DNA from: Neobacillus niacini
GTDB lineage: Bacteria; Bacillota; Bacilli; Bacillales; Cytobacillaceae
Reading direction: 5' to 3'
Length of the DNA: 64,000 nucleotides
Assembly (NCBI RefSeq): GCF_019749295.1
Contig: NZ_JACWFG010000003.1
Span: forward strand, 119,800-183,799
Below, piece by piece: positions 17,660-26,359 of this stretch. The position numbers and the translations under genes are program-made. The notes beneath the pieces were generated by a model. That model made no database searches. It was not told where the DNA came from and saw only the letters and a program-made list of their open reading frames with translations. Each line of letters starts with the position of its first letter. Position 1 is the first letter of the stretch.

Positions 17660-18616
17660 TTAAAAATTTATTTTCTCAAGTCCGCTGGCAAGTGCAACTG
17701 CTAATTTAATTCTAGCCTTTTTAGAATCATTATCACTTCCTAGTATTACACCCTTCTGAAATAAGTCATATGCACTGCCTTTATAATCATAAGTAGTATA
17801 CACAGAACCTTCTTCAGCACTCGTTGTAACCACCAGAATAATTCCTTCAGAAAGGGACTTTTCTATTTCCTCCATCATATTAGGAGCAACTTGACCGCGT
17901 CCAACACCTTCAAGGATGATTCCTTTTACACCGGACTCCCTCGCAGCCTTAATAAATTTTCCATCAGCACCGATATAACATTTTACAATTTCGACTTCAG
18001 GAATTGGCGACTTAATCTCAAAAAATTCACGTTTTATCGGCTTTTGAAAAATATGGACAACATCATTATCGATAATTCCAAGATAACCGAATCCAAACAC
18101 GTTAAATCCCTGTATATTGGAGGCATGTTCTTTTTTTACATACCGAGCGGCAAAAATTCGTTCATTGAACACGACAACAGCCCCTGCGTTTAGTAAATCC
18201 TCTGAACAGGCAGAATAAATAGCATGTCTAAGGTTTATGTAAACATCGCTTCCAACATCATCAGGCGAACGCTGGGATCCTGTTATTACCACTGGCCGTG
18301 GATCCAGAATAGTTAAATCAAGAAAGTAGGCTGTTTCCTCAAGGGTGTCTGTTCCATGGGTTACCACCACTCCAGAAACACTCTCATCCTCAAAATATTG
18401 CTTGATTTTGTCCTTTAAAAACACTAAATCTTCAAACGTAATATGTATACTTGCCTTTTGAAATACGGAATCAACAATGACTTCAATATCACCCGGCAAA
18501 TTACACATTGCAGCAAGTTCTTCCCCTGTTAATTCCCCAGAAGCTAATTTACCTGAATCCTTATTAGGCTTACTGGCAATTGTTCCGCCTGTTGTTAACA
18601 ATACAACTTTTTTCAT
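17660..18616 (-). CDS. ansA: L-asparaginase
   Basis: Hydrolyses L-asparagine to aspartate and ammonia. It has 318 residues with the two family signatures, TTGGTIAS near the N-terminus (first catalytic Thr) and THGTDTLEET (second Thr-Asp pair). No signal peptide is seen, so a cytoplasmic form is expected. It follows ypdA by 9 bp and probably shares its transcript. With gudB close by it fits amino-acid nitrogen use. B. subtilis ansA lies elsewhere, so the symbol names the activity rather than strict orthology. Confidence 0.85.
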   Translation of the reverse strand: MKKVVLLTTGGTIASKPNKDSGKLASGELTGEELAAMCNLPGDIEVIVDSVFQKASIHITFEDLVFLKDKIKQYFEDESVSGVVVTHGTDTLEETAYFLDLTILDPRPVVITGSQRSPDDVGSDVYINLRHAIYSACSEDLLNAGAVVVFNERIFAARYVKKEHASNIQGFNVFGFGYLGIIDNDVVHIFQKPIKREFFEIKSPIPEVEIVKCYIGADGKFIKAARESGVKGIILEGVGRGQVAPNMMEEIEKSLSEGIILVVTTSAEEGSVYTTYDYKGSAYDLFQKGVILGSDNDSKKARIKLAVALASGLEKINF

Positions 18617-18625
18617 ATGATTTTT

Positions 18626-19597
18626 TCACCCTTTTACACCTTTGTCTTTAATTGAATTTGCAATAAGACCGCCATGGAACCTGCCGTTTTCTATAAATAT
18701 CTCGTTCGCATTGTTACCTGCTGCAATCACACCTGCAATATAAATACCTTCTATATTCGTCTCCATTGTGTCTGAATTAAAAAGTGGCCTTCCCGTTTCT
18801 TCGTCAATGATTACTCCCATATTATATAAAAATTTATGATCAGGCCGATACCCAGTCATCGCAAAAACGAAATCATTATATATGCTCTTTTCTTCTCCAT
18901 CTTTTTTATATCTTACTTGATCATCGGTTATCTCTATAATATGGGAATTAAATTCCATCGTAATGGTTCCATTTCGTACTAATGCCTCAAATTCAGGGAG
19001 GATCCAAGGCTTAATGCTCGTTGAATATTCTTTACCACGGTATAAAACCGTAACTCGTGCACCTGCTTTAACAAGTTCAAGTGCTGCGTCAACACTAGAA
19101 TTTTTCCCGCCGATTACACAAACGTCCTTATCAAAGTAAGGGTGTGCTTCTTTAAAATAATGAGACACCTTCTGTAAATCTTCCCCAGGGACATTCATAT
19201 AATTTGGGTGATCGTAGTATCCTGTGGCTACTACAACAAACTGAGTCTGATATACCTGTTTATTCGTAACTACTTGAAAACCTTTTTCCTCCTTTTGCAC
19301 CTTTGATACTTTTTCAAAGGCATTAATACGCAGACTTTTCCGCTTAACAACATCCCGATAATAAACGAGTGCTTGATTTCTTTTTGGTTTATAGCTTTCA
19401 GTAATGAAAGGGACATCACCGATTTCCAGCTTTTCACTTGTACTAAAAAATGTTTGATGAGTAGGGTAATGATAGATAGCATTCACAACATTCCCTTTTT
19501 CAATGATGAGAGGATTTAGCCCAATTTCTTTAAATGCAATGGCTGCTGCTAAACCACATGGTCCCCCTCCGACAATAATAATATCTTCTAGTTGCAA
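18626..19597 (-). CDS. ypdA: Bacillithiol disulfide reductase (YpdA)
   Basis: NADPH- and FAD-dependent reductase of oxidised bacillithiol. It has 323 residues from a TTG at 19597, preferred because AGGTGA stands five to six bases upstream; a GTG nine bases earlier overlaps that site. GGGPCG at 10-15 contains Cys14, the residue proposed as active site in YpdA proteins; the NADPH-binding VIGGKNSSVDAAL segment and the second FAD motif IAGVIAAGNNANEI are intact. It lies beside gudB as in B. subtilis and shows that the organism probably makes bacillithiol. Confidence 0.93.
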   Translation of the reverse strand: MQLEDIIIVGGGPCGLAAAIAFKEIGLNPLIIEKGNVVNAIYHYPTHQTFFSTSEKLEIGDVPFITESYKPKRNQALVYYRDVVKRKSLRINAFEKVSKVQKEEKGFQVVTNKQVYQTQFVVVATGYYDHPNYMNVPGEDLQKVSHYFKEAHPYFDKDVCVIGGKNSSVDAALELVKAGARVTVLYRGKEYSTSIKPWILPEFEALVRNGTITMEFNSHIIEITDDQVRYKKDGEEKSIYNDFVFAMTGYRPDHKFLYNMGVIIDEETGRPLFNSDTMETNIEGIYIAGVIAAGNNANEIFIENGRFHGGLIANSIKDKGVKG

Positions 19598-19623
19598 ATT
19601 GATCACCTCAATTTATTATTCCA

Positions 19624-19659
19624 TAAAAAAACTCCTACCTGACAATGATAGGAGTTTTT
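19624..19659 (-). terminator. Intrinsic terminator of gudB
   Basis: Eleven-base stem AAAAACTCCTA / TAGGAGTTTTT with an 11-base loop, followed on the minus strand by seven T. Confidence 0.93.
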
Positions 19660-19684
19660 CCATTATGTTTCAATAGTAATGCTT

Positions 19685-20962
19685 TTAAATCCATCCTCTA
19701 AACCGGCTGGCCTCAGCCATTTTTCTAACACCGACCATATAGGCAGATAAGCGCATATCTACACGCCTTGTTTGCGCTGTATCATAAATATTGTTAAATG
19801 ATTTTACCATTACTTTTTCTAGTTTTTCTTCAACTTCTTCTTCAGACCAATAATAGCCTTGATTATTTTGAACCCATTCAAAGTAGGAAACCGTTACTCC
19901 TCCAGCTGAAGCTAATACATCTGGTACAAGTAAAATTCCACGTTCTGTCAGGATCTCAGTTGCCTCAAGTGTTGTTGGTCCGTTAGCAGCCTCAACCACA
20001 ATACTTGCACGAATATTGTGAGCATTTTCAGCAGTAATCTGATTTTCTATCGCTGCCGGAACGAGAATGTCACAATCCAGCTCTAGGAGTTCCTTGTTCG
20101 AAATTGTGTTATTAAATAATTTCGTCACAGTTCCGAAGCTATCACGGCGATCCAAAAGATAGTCAATATCAAGTCCATCTGGATCATATAAAGCTCCATA
20201 TGCATCAGAAATACCTACTACCTTAGCTCCTGCGTCGTGCATGAATTTAGATAAATAGCTGCCTGCATTACCAAAGCCTTGAACAACAACCCTGGCACCC
20301 TCAATTTGAATTCCTTTCTTTTTTGCTGCTTCCCGTATACAAATGGTTACACCTTTTGCAGTAGCCGATTCACGTCCATGAGAGCCGCCTAGAACCAAAG
20401 GCTTGCCTGTAATAAAGCCTGGAGAATTAAATTCATCTATACGACTATACTCGTCCATCATCCAAGCCATAATTTGAGAATTTGTAAAAACATCTGGCGC
20501 CGGTATATCTTTTGTTGGTCCAACAATTTGACTTATTGCACGTACATACCCACGACTTAATCTTTCTAACTCTCTAAATGACATGTCACGTGGATCACAA
20601 ATGATACCGCCTTTTCCACCGCCATATGGAAGATCGACAATACCGCATTTTAAGCTCATCCAAATCGAAAGGGCCTTTACTTCAGTCTCTGTTACATTGG
20701 GATGAAACCTAATTCCACCCTTAGTTGGACCGACAGCGTCGTTATGCTGTGCACGATAGCCAGTAAATATTTTAATTGAACCGTCATCCATTCTAATTGG
20801 AATTTTCACGGTCATCATCCGTAACGGCTCTTTTAAGAGCTCATATACTTCTTCAGGATAACCTAACTTCTCAAGAGCTTTATGTATTACTGTCTGCGTT
20901 GAAGTTAACACATTATTTTCAGTCTCTTGATTAGTTTTTTCATTACTTTTTTCGGCTACCAT
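19685..20962 (-). CDS. gudB: NAD-specific glutamate dehydrogenase
   Basis: Oxidatively deaminates glutamate to 2-oxoglutarate and ammonia. It has 425 residues. The substrate Lys lies in PYGGGKGGI, the conserved DIPAPDV follows, and the dinucleotide motif is GFGNAG. The TETEVKALSIWM stretch carries a single VKA unit, so it lacks the nine-base duplication that inactivates gudB in strain 168; the enzyme should be active. Single-gene unit with its own terminator. A rocG-type paralogue cannot be excluded, but the mecB-gudB-ypdA neighbourhood argues for gudB. Confidence 0.94.
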   Translation of the reverse strand: MVAEKSNEKTNQETENNVLTSTQTVIHKALEKLGYPEEVYELLKEPLRMMTVKIPIRMDDGSIKIFTGYRAQHNDAVGPTKGGIRFHPNVTETEVKALSIWMSLKCGIVDLPYGGGKGGIICDPRDMSFRELERLSRGYVRAISQIVGPTKDIPAPDVFTNSQIMAWMMDEYSRIDEFNSPGFITGKPLVLGGSHGRESATAKGVTICIREAAKKKGIQIEGARVVVQGFGNAGSYLSKFMHDAGAKVVGISDAYGALYDPDGLDIDYLLDRRDSFGTVTKLFNNTISNKELLELDCDILVPAAIENQITAENAHNIRASIVVEAANGPTTLEATEILTERGILLVPDVLASAGGVTVSYFEWVQNNQGYYWSEEEVEEKLEKVMVKSFNNIYDTAQTRRVDMRLSAYMVGVRKMAEASRFRGWI

Positions 20963-21125
20963 CTGTAAACCTCCTAGAAATCACTTTAACAATTGTTGTC
21001 GCTTTCAGACACAAGTATACACGACTAATGGATTTATGCAAGATGAAAAATACACTTTTCCCTATTTCTGAGATGCTTTTTGTAACCGCTGTCATTTTTT
21101 ATTGAAGTATGATGCAGCTCCTAAA

Positions 21126-21154
21126 CAAAACAAAAAGGAGCGGTGGGCTCCTTT
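21126..21154 (-). terminator. Intrinsic terminator of mecB
   Basis: Perfect eight-base stem AAAGGAGC / GCTCCTTT with a five-base loop; TTTTTGTTTTG follows on the minus strand. Confidence 0.88.
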
Positions 21155-21171
21155 GTCTCAAAAATAACTAT

Positions 21172-21759
21172 CTACTTAAAATATTTTCGTATCGTTTCCA
21201 CCGCATTATTCTCTATAATTTGATTGCCATACTCAGCAAGTAAATGTGTGCTTAAAATTGAAGGATTTCCGTATTCTGATAAAAATGCCGCAATTTTTTC
21301 TACGATGGAGGAATCTATATTATTCATAAGTAAGTAATAACGATTATTATAGGAATATAAACTGCCGCCATTAACTTTTAGTAAAGTCAGCGTGTGTGAT
21401 AGATCAATAATATTTTCTATACTCTCGAATTGGTACAGCAGGTTTTCACAGCCTTCAACCCTTACTTGCATTTCTACAAAACCATCAAATAATACTTCTT
21501 CTTCTTCATCTTCAATATTTTCATCAACCGTAATGATCATAATCATTCCTTGGGCCTGTAAGGAAAATATTTCAACTGCCACAGATCCTTGAATCTCAAC
21601 ATCAAATTCCACGCTTGCTTCTTCCAGCATGTCATGGAATAGTTGATGCCATTTAATTGAATCTTTCCAAATATCGTCTTTGGAAAGTCCCCTTTCCATT
21701 AAATCATCAGAGGTTAAAAAAATTTTAATCTTATTGACTGTTAAGCGTTCTAAGCGCAT
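21172..21759 (-). CDS. mecB: MecA-type ClpC adaptor (MecB/YpbH)
   Basis: Adaptor that delivers substrates to ClpCP; paralogue of MecA. It has 195 residues. The N-terminal substrate-binding domain begins MRLERLTVNKIKIFLTSDDL, an acidic linker (DEEEEVLFD) follows at about 85, and the C-terminal ClpC-binding domain ends with LLAEYGNQIIENNAVETI. Size and position beside gudB match B. subtilis ypbH. Monocistronic, with its own terminator. Confidence 0.92.
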   Translation of the reverse strand: MRLERLTVNKIKIFLTSDDLMERGLSKDDIWKDSIKWHQLFHDMLEEASVEFDVEIQGSVAVEIFSLQAQGMIMIITVDENIEDEEEEVLFDGFVEMQVRVEGCENLLYQFESIENIIDLSHTLTLLKVNGGSLYSYNNRYYLLMNNIDSSIVEKIAAFLSEYGNPSILSTHLLAEYGNQIIENNAVETIRKYFK

Positions 21760-21830
21760 GCTCTTTTGCCCCCTGCCGTGACATAACTCTTATCCCTAGT
21801 GTATGTCAACGGAGGTGGTTGGTGCTTTGT

Positions 21831-22742
21831 CTAAAATACCATACGTTCCATCAGCCAAGATTCCCATTCATTAATAGTCTGCCCGAAAATATGGGTTGAA
21901 TAGCGATCCTTATCAGACGATTTCAAGGCGGTAATTGCTTTACCGCCAAGACCTATGGTAATTTCATCATGATTTAAGGATAGCAGTTCAACAAGTGAAA
22001 GTGCTTCATTTAAGTCTTTCTGATCATTACAAGAGATGATACATATATCAGGATGTATGATTTCCAAAGTTTCTTTAAGATCACCCTCAGAATAAAAATG
22101 GCCAATATTAACTACCTCTATTCCACGCTTTCTTAAATAAAAGCAGATCATTAGCTGCCCAAAATCCTCACCATCCTGCGAGAAAGTGAGACTTACTGCT
22201 TTATTGGGATTATGATTAACAGGAAAGCTTTCAATGATCGTTGTAATTCGAGCTTTTAAGCAGGATGAAGAATACCTTCTTTGTACATTGTTTATTTTCC
22301 CATTTTTAAAAGAATCATCAATTTTTATAAGGACCTGACTAAAAATATCTAAAACTACTTTTTCCATCGTAAAGATACTAAACATTGAATTGATTACTTC
22401 ATTAATCCTCTCATTTTCAAAGTGGATTAAGGCATCATATAGTGAGTCAGTTAAACCGTTTAATGGGTTACTTTGTTTAAGGTTTAAGCCTTCAGAAGCC
22501 ATTTGTATCTGATTATGCCCCATTAAGGAAATAGCTTGACTAATGGTAAATCCCTGATCCACTTTTTTTATTAACCACTTGAGAATCTTAATATGCTCTT
22601 CTGTATATAATCGATGTCCTGCTTCATTTCTAACTGGTGCAATCATTTGATAACGTCTTTCCCATGCTCTTAGCGTTCCAGGCTGAATCCCCAGCATTAA
22701 TGCAGCAGCTTTAATATTATACTTACCTACTTGGTCCGCCAT
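21831..22742 (-). CDS. MerR-family regulator with degenerate cobalamin-binding-type domain
   Basis: A 303-residue regulator with an N-terminal MerR winged helix (YNIKAAALMLGIQPGTLRAWERRY at about 8-31) and a C-terminal region shaped like the B12-binding helical bundle plus Rossmann domain of the CarH/LitR group. The ATG at 22742 is chosen for its GGGGG ribosome site; an upstream TTG adds eight residues. Two cobalamin contacts of CarH look missing: the DxHxxG ligand motif reads DGEDFG (190-195), and the preceding EH pair reads RY. It may therefore sense something else. Adjacent to ypbG (32 bp). Target genes unknown. Confidence 0.8.
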   Translation of the reverse strand: MADQVGKYNIKAAALMLGIQPGTLRAWERRYQMIAPVRNEAGHRLYTEEHIKILKWLIKKVDQGFTISQAISLMGHNQIQMASEGLNLKQSNPLNGLTDSLYDALIHFENERINEVINSMFSIFTMEKVVLDIFSQVLIKIDDSFKNGKINNVQRRYSSSCLKARITTIIESFPVNHNPNKAVSLTFSQDGEDFGQLMICFYLRKRGIEVVNIGHFYSEGDLKETLEIIHPDICIISCNDQKDLNEALSLVELLSLNHDEITIGLGGKAITALKSSDKDRYSTHIFGQTINEWESWLMERMVF

Positions 22743-22774
22743 CCTAATTCCCCCGATTTTATCCAAGTAAAAGA

Positions 22775-23548
22775 TTACTGCTGCCCCTTTTTAATCGTAA
22801 TTAAATGACATTGTGCAGGAGCTCCTAATCTTAGAGGAACTCCTGTTGTACCATACCCGTTACTAATTAATAAAGTGGTATTTTCTAATTTTTCTACCTT
22901 TCCTGCCTCAAATGGACTGTAACCCAAAATATGTATTTGCCCTCCGTGAGTATGACCACTTAACACCAATCTTATATTATGTTCAGGTAATATTTTGTCA
23001 GTAATGTCAGGGTAATGACTTGCTAATATTTTAAAGCTTTTTTCCTCAGCGTCTAATAATGCCAAGTCAAGTCTGTCTCGTTCTTGATTAAGGTCATCTA
23101 CACCAAGCAGTGATAATTTATCTCCGTCCACAGATTCAAAAGTAGCAGCTGTATTAGCTAATACTTTTACACCAGAATCTAAAAGGATTGCATCTAATTT
23201 ACGATAGTCCGTTTCATAATCATTGTTTCCCCAAACAAAATACACTGGTCCTGCTTTTTTTAGTTTTTCGAGGTTCTTTTTAACACGTTCAAACGGAACA
23301 CTCTTCTCGGTTAAATCCCCGCCAATTACTATGATATCGGCTTTTCCGGTAACATTGTTGATGATTTCGTCAGAAATTAGACGCTTATGAATATCTGAGA
23401 TAAAAAATACCGATACAGACCCAAACGAGCTAGGAAAATCTTCAAAAGCCATCTCATGATGCACCAGTTGATTTTTAAATGCTTCTTTAACCATATACAA
23501 AATAAGAGCTGCTCCCACAATCAGAAGCAAAACGATGATATACCCCAT
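22775..23548 (-). CDS. ypbG: YpbG-like membrane-anchored metallophosphoesterase
   Basis: A 257-residue calcineurin-type phosphoesterase with an N-terminal membrane segment (residues 2-20). The metal-binding set is complete: DIHKR (D-x-H), GGDLTEK, GNND, and the C-terminal GHTHGGQ. The substrate is not known; related enzymes include UDP-2,3-diacylglucosamine hydrolase-like and YkuE-like proteins. It is upstream of the MerR gene in a likely operon; same place as B. subtilis ypbG near mecB. Confidence 0.85.
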   Translation of the reverse strand: MGYIIVLLLIVGAALILYMVKEAFKNQLVHHEMAFEDFPSSFGSVSVFFISDIHKRLISDEIINNVTGKADIIVIGGDLTEKSVPFERVKKNLEKLKKAGPVYFVWGNNDYETDYRKLDAILLDSGVKVLANTAATFESVDGDKLSLLGVDDLNQERDRLDLALLDAEEKSFKILASHYPDITDKILPEHNIRLVLSGHTHGGQIHILGYSPFEAGKVEKLENTTLLISNGYGTTGVPLRLGAPAQCHLITIKKGQQ

Positions 23549-23617
23549 GCTTTCCCCTTTTCCATTCTTAATATTTACTTAAAATCATACCATAAAGGAG
23601 ACTAAAACCAAACAGGA

Positions 23618-23860
23618 CTAACGTTTGCTGTGTTTCTTCTTCACTATTTTCATTGTAAGGCGATGAATCTCTTGAAATAGCTGCAGACTGAAGAAAATAC
23701 AAAAGAAAAAAGCTAATGTGGCAGCAAAAAATTCTAATGGATAAATAATAGGTCCGACCAAAATTTCAGATAAATCAATGGGATAAGTAATTGGAAACCA
23801 TTCAATTACTAAATAGCCGCACAAAAAAATAAGTATTAGCCGTAATGTAATCTTCAGCAA
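23618..23860 (-). CDS. Small membrane protein, unknown
   Basis: An 80-residue protein with two hydrophobic segments (about 5-22 and 40-60) and a very basic tail (KIVKKKHSKR). The TTG at 23860 is preferred since GGGAGGGA lies six to eight bases upstream; an ATG at 23875 has no ribosome site. That ribosome site sits in the descending arm of the terminator-like hairpin following the CBS gene. I do not recognise a family. Its neighbours suggest expression from readthrough of the CBS gene. Confidence 0.6.
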   Translation of the reverse strand: MLKITLRLILIFLCGYLVIEWFPITYPIDLSEILVGPIIYPLEFFAATLAFFFCIFFSLQLFQEIHRLTMKIVKKKHSKR

Positions 23861-23895
23861 AAAAATCCCTCCCATACATTGTATGAGAAGGATTT
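23859..23895 (-). terminator. Terminator hairpin that also covers the next ribosome-binding site
   Basis: Fifteen-base stem with two G-T pairs (23863-23877 and 23881-23895), loop AAT, followed on the minus strand by seven T. It ends the CBS gene, 23 bp below its stop. The descending arm holds GGGAGGGA, the ribosome site of the small membrane protein. Confidence 0.85.
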
Positions 23896-23917
23896 CATTT
23901 CTTTCACTTAAGAAAAA

Positions 23918-24550
23918 TTAGTCTTCCTGAATGCTTAAGATACGGAATCCTTGTTCTTCAAGTTTCTTCGTAAACCGATCAATATTGTCTTTCTTTTCAA
24001 CCTTCATTACAATTCTTCGAACTAATTTATCAGTCTCATCAAAAGTTACTAGAGATATAATATGTTCATGGAAGTGATGTGCAATTTCAGATAGTCGCGC
24101 AATACGCCCCTCTGTTTCTACAGATGTAAAGGCAATTCTAACCCCTGGGCGATTTACTCCAAAAGCGCTTTGAAAAGTGGAAAGCACATCGGATCGTGTA
24201 ACCACTCCCAGAAATTTACGTTCTGAGCTGACTACAGCCAGTAAAGGGAAGTCTTTCAAGTCTAGAAGAGTTTTTTCAAATACTTCTTCACCCAATAGGT
24301 ACTTTTCTTGATGTGTAGCTATATCTTTTACTTTGGAGTTCTTTAAAAAATCATCCTTTTGTTTTCCGGATAAGAAGTAACTTTCATATATTTTGTATCG
24401 TGTTGCGACCCCCAGATACTTATCTCCCTGTAAAACGGGCACCCCATCAATTTGGTTTGCTTCCAGCTGTTCTAATGCTTCAGCCAATGTTGTGTCTTCC
24501 TGGACCGTCACACACGCATGCTGTGGAATCATCATATTTTTTACAAACAC
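23918..24550 (-). CDS. CBS-pair and ACT-like domain protein
   Basis: A 210-residue cytoplasmic protein with two CBS repeats (about 1-60 and 75-130, each ending in a G-V-A/V-T-R-x-D/K type strand) and a C-terminal ACT-like part (about 135-208). CBS pairs bind adenine nucleotides, so a sensor role is likely. The architecture resembles AcuB-type proteins, but the acu genes are not next to it. It is divergent from cotJABC across a 143-bp region. Ligand and partner are unknown. Confidence 0.75.
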   Translation of the reverse strand: MFVKNMMIPQHACVTVQEDTTLAEALEQLEANQIDGVPVLQGDKYLGVATRYKIYESYFLSGKQKDDFLKNSKVKDIATHQEKYLLGEEVFEKTLLDLKDFPLLAVVSSERKFLGVVTRSDVLSTFQSAFGVNRPGVRIAFTSVETEGRIARLSEIAHHFHEHIISLVTFDETDKLVRRIVMKVEKKDNIDRFTKKLEEQGFRILSIQED

Positions 24551-24635
24551 TATCCATCACCTCTAAGTAAATATCCTGCCTACCCTATTATACTTCAACA
24601 AAACATGGATTTATCCTTTTTAATAAAAGTTTTAA

Positions 24636-24664
24636 GTCATGATTCCCAAAAATTTTCATATTTA
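24636..24664 (+). promoter_or_regulatory. Candidate sigma-E promoter of cotJABC
   Basis: GTCATGA (24636-24642), 14 bp, CATATTTA (24657-24664). This fits the sigma-E pattern seen at dacB and spoIIM in the same window (GTCATA, 14 bp, CATA). cotJ is sigma-E controlled in B. subtilis. It lies about 30 bp before cotJA. Confidence 0.55.
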
Positions 24665-24693
24665 TTAATGATGTTAATTAAGGGAGGGCTACT

Positions 24694-24924
24694 ATGTTTA
24701 CTCTATATAAAACCTGGCACCCTATCGCTAGTCCATTTGACCCTTGCAAGCCAATTGTAGAAAAAACCTTTTCAACTCCACCAAATCTATATATCGGATT
24801 TCAACCGCCAAACCTTCCACAATTCTCACCACAGGAAGCACTAAGAGCAGGAACACTATGGAAAGCATTTTACGACCCTTACTACAACCCATTTGAGAAA
24901 GCTAAGGGGGGCATTCCTAGATGA
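24694..24924 (+). CDS. cotJA: Spore coat-associated protein CotJA
   Basis: A 76-residue proline- and aromatic-rich protein, with HPIASPFDPCKPI near the N-terminus and GTLWKAFYDPYYNP near the C-terminus, typical for CotJA. It helps place CotJC in the coat. GGGAGGG stands upstream. It overlaps cotJB by 4 bp (ATGA), so translation is coupled. First gene of the mother-cell cotJABC operon. Confidence 0.92.
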   Translation: MFTLYKTWHPIASPFDPCKPIVEKTFSTPPNLYIGFQPPNLPQFSPQEALRAGTLWKAFYDPYYNPFEKAKGGIPR

Positions 24925-25181
24925 AACAAATCCCGCCTGAATATTATCAAATGATGGAACAGCTGCAAACAGTTGACTTTGTCTTAGTTGAATTAACACT
25001 CTATTTAGACACACATCCGGACGACCTTGAAGCTATTAAGCAATTCAATCATTATGCAAAAGAAAGAAAAACATTGAAAAAGGCATTTGAAAGTCAGTTT
25101 GGTCCACTTCAGCAGTTCGGCAACAGCTACTCCGCACACCCTTGGAATTGGAATGAACCTCCATGGCCTTGGCAAGTTTAA
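24921..25181 (+). CDS. cotJB: Spore coat protein CotJB
   Basis: An 86-residue helical protein beginning MKQIPPEYYQMMEQLQTVDF and containing the LDTHPDDLEAIKQFNHY stretch characteristic of CotJB. It ends in a Pro/Trp-rich tail (WNWNEPPWPWQV). It starts inside the end of cotJA and is followed 35 bp later by cotJC with its own GGGAGGGA ribosome site. Acts with CotJA and CotJC in the inner coat. Confidence 0.92.
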   Translation: MKQIPPEYYQMMEQLQTVDFVLVELTLYLDTHPDDLEAIKQFNHYAKERKTLKKAFESQFGPLQQFGNSYSAHPWNWNEPPWPWQV

Positions 25182-25216
25182 ACTACTTTTCTAAACTGAG
25201 GGAGGGAATTGTATAA

Positions 25217-25786
25217 ATGTGGATATATGAAAAAAAGCTTCAATATCCGGTTCGTGTAAGTACTTGTAATCCAACTCTAGCTAAATATTTAGTGGAGCAA
25301 TATGGCGGTGCAGATGGTGAACTGTCAGCGGCGTTGCGGTATTTAAATCAAAGATATTCCATCCCAGATAAAGTTATTGGATTATTAACGGATATCGGAA
25401 CAGAGGAATTTGCCCATCTTGAAATGATTGCCACAATGATATATAAACTTACGAAGGACGCCACTCCGGAAATGATGAAAGCAGCAGGTTTAGGTGATCA
25501 CTACGCCATTCATGATAATGCCTTGTATTATGAAAATTCCTCTGGTGTCCCTTGGACAGCTTCCTATATTCAAGCAAAAGGAGACCCAATTGCGGACCTT
25601 TACGAAGATATTGCTGCTGAAGAAAAGGCAAGGGCAACTTATCAATGGATCATTAATCTGAGTGATGATCCCGATCTAAATGATGGTCTTAGGTTCCTGC
25701 GCGAGCGTGAAATTATCCATTCACAGCGCTTCCTTGAAGCAGTTGAAATATTAAAAGATGAGCAAGGTAAGAAGAAGTTTTTTTGA
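25217..25786 (+). CDS. cotJC: Spore coat protein CotJC, manganese-catalase family
   Basis: A 189-residue ferritin-like four-helix protein of the dimanganese catalase family. Metal-ligand type motifs are visible: EEFAHLEM (E-x-x-H) around residue 70 and EDIAAEEKAR plus EREIIHSQRF in the C-terminal half. It is shorter than full Mn catalases but the normal length for CotJC. Last gene of the operon, closed by a strong terminator. Confidence 0.95.
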   Translation: MWIYEKKLQYPVRVSTCNPTLAKYLVEQYGGADGELSAALRYLNQRYSIPDKVIGLLTDIGTEEFAHLEMIATMIYKLTKDATPEMMKAAGLGDHYAIHDNALYYENSSGVPWTASYIQAKGDPIADLYEDIAAEEKARATYQWIINLSDDPDLNDGLRFLREREIIHSQRFLEAVEILKDEQGKKKFF

Positions 25787-25793
25787 TGTTATA

Positions 25794-25828
25794 AAGAAGC
25801 AGACAAGGGCTGCTTCTTATTTTTTTTC
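25794..25828 (+). terminator. Terminator of cotJABC, convergent with ypbF
   Basis: Nine-base stem AAGAAGCAG / CTGCTTCTT followed by eight T on the plus strand. The ypbF stop codon lies within it, so it may serve both directions. Confidence 0.92.
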
Positions 25829-26272
25829 GTGATAAAGATTAATGTCATAGGTTTTCTTCATTACTTGAAAATCAACATGGCGGTTTTTCCAATGTTCTTC
25901 CTTTTTCCATAAATCTTTACTACGGTTGACTATTTCACACCTTAATTCCTGATATTCTTTCTCTTTTTTATCCTTCTGCTGCCTTAATACATTCATCGCA
26001 CCATACAGGATTGCTGTTATTCCTAACAAACTGAGGTTCATAGCGTCACTAACTGAGGCTGAGAACATAGCAAAAAAAGAATAAGAGTATTGCTTGGCAA
26101 TGATAAAGTAGAAATAACTAAAAAATAGGAAGGCAAATAGCAGCATGGAATAAATAGTTACATAATGCCATTTTTTCGCATTATCAAATTTCACCTTTCT
26201 TTTACGAACGTTTTCTAACATTTGTTTCGTTGCTTCATCAGTATGTTCAAGTAATTGGATTGGTTTATCCAT
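25817..26272 (-). CDS. ypbF: YpbF-like membrane protein (DUF2663)
   Basis: A 151-residue protein with two central membrane segments (about 37-58 and 75-95) and charged ends. The ATG at 26272 has AGAGGTGG six bases upstream; the frame is open 30 codons more without a ribosome site. The N-terminal HTDEATKQMLENVRKRK and central position match the ypbF family. The C-terminal half is rich in Lys/Glu and may form a coiled coil. Function unknown. Last gene of the ypbB-recS-ypbD-ypbE-ypbF region. Confidence 0.75.
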   Translation of the reverse strand: MDKPIQLLEHTDEATKQMLENVRKRKVKFDNAKKWHYVTIYSMLLFAFLFFSYFYFIIAKQYSYSFFAMFSASVSDAMNLSLLGITAILYGAMNVLRQQKDKKEKEYQELRCEIVNRSKDLWKKEEHWKNRHVDFQVMKKTYDINLYHEKK

Positions 26273-26331
26273 CTCTAACCACCTCTTTATTATAAATATG
26301 AACTTGTCCATAAAAATATGAAATTTTACAT

Positions 26332-26359
26332 AAAAAAAACCGATCAAAAAATGATCGGT
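26332..26359 (-). terminator. Intrinsic terminator of ypbE
   Basis: Eight-base stem ACCGATCA / TGATCGGT with a five-base loop, then eight T on the minus strand. It overlaps the ypbE stop codon by one base. Confidence 0.9.

Noticed and set aside
20600..20720. Inactivating nine-base duplication in gudB as in B. subtilis 168
   Set aside because: Only one VKA unit is encoded, so the gene looks functional.
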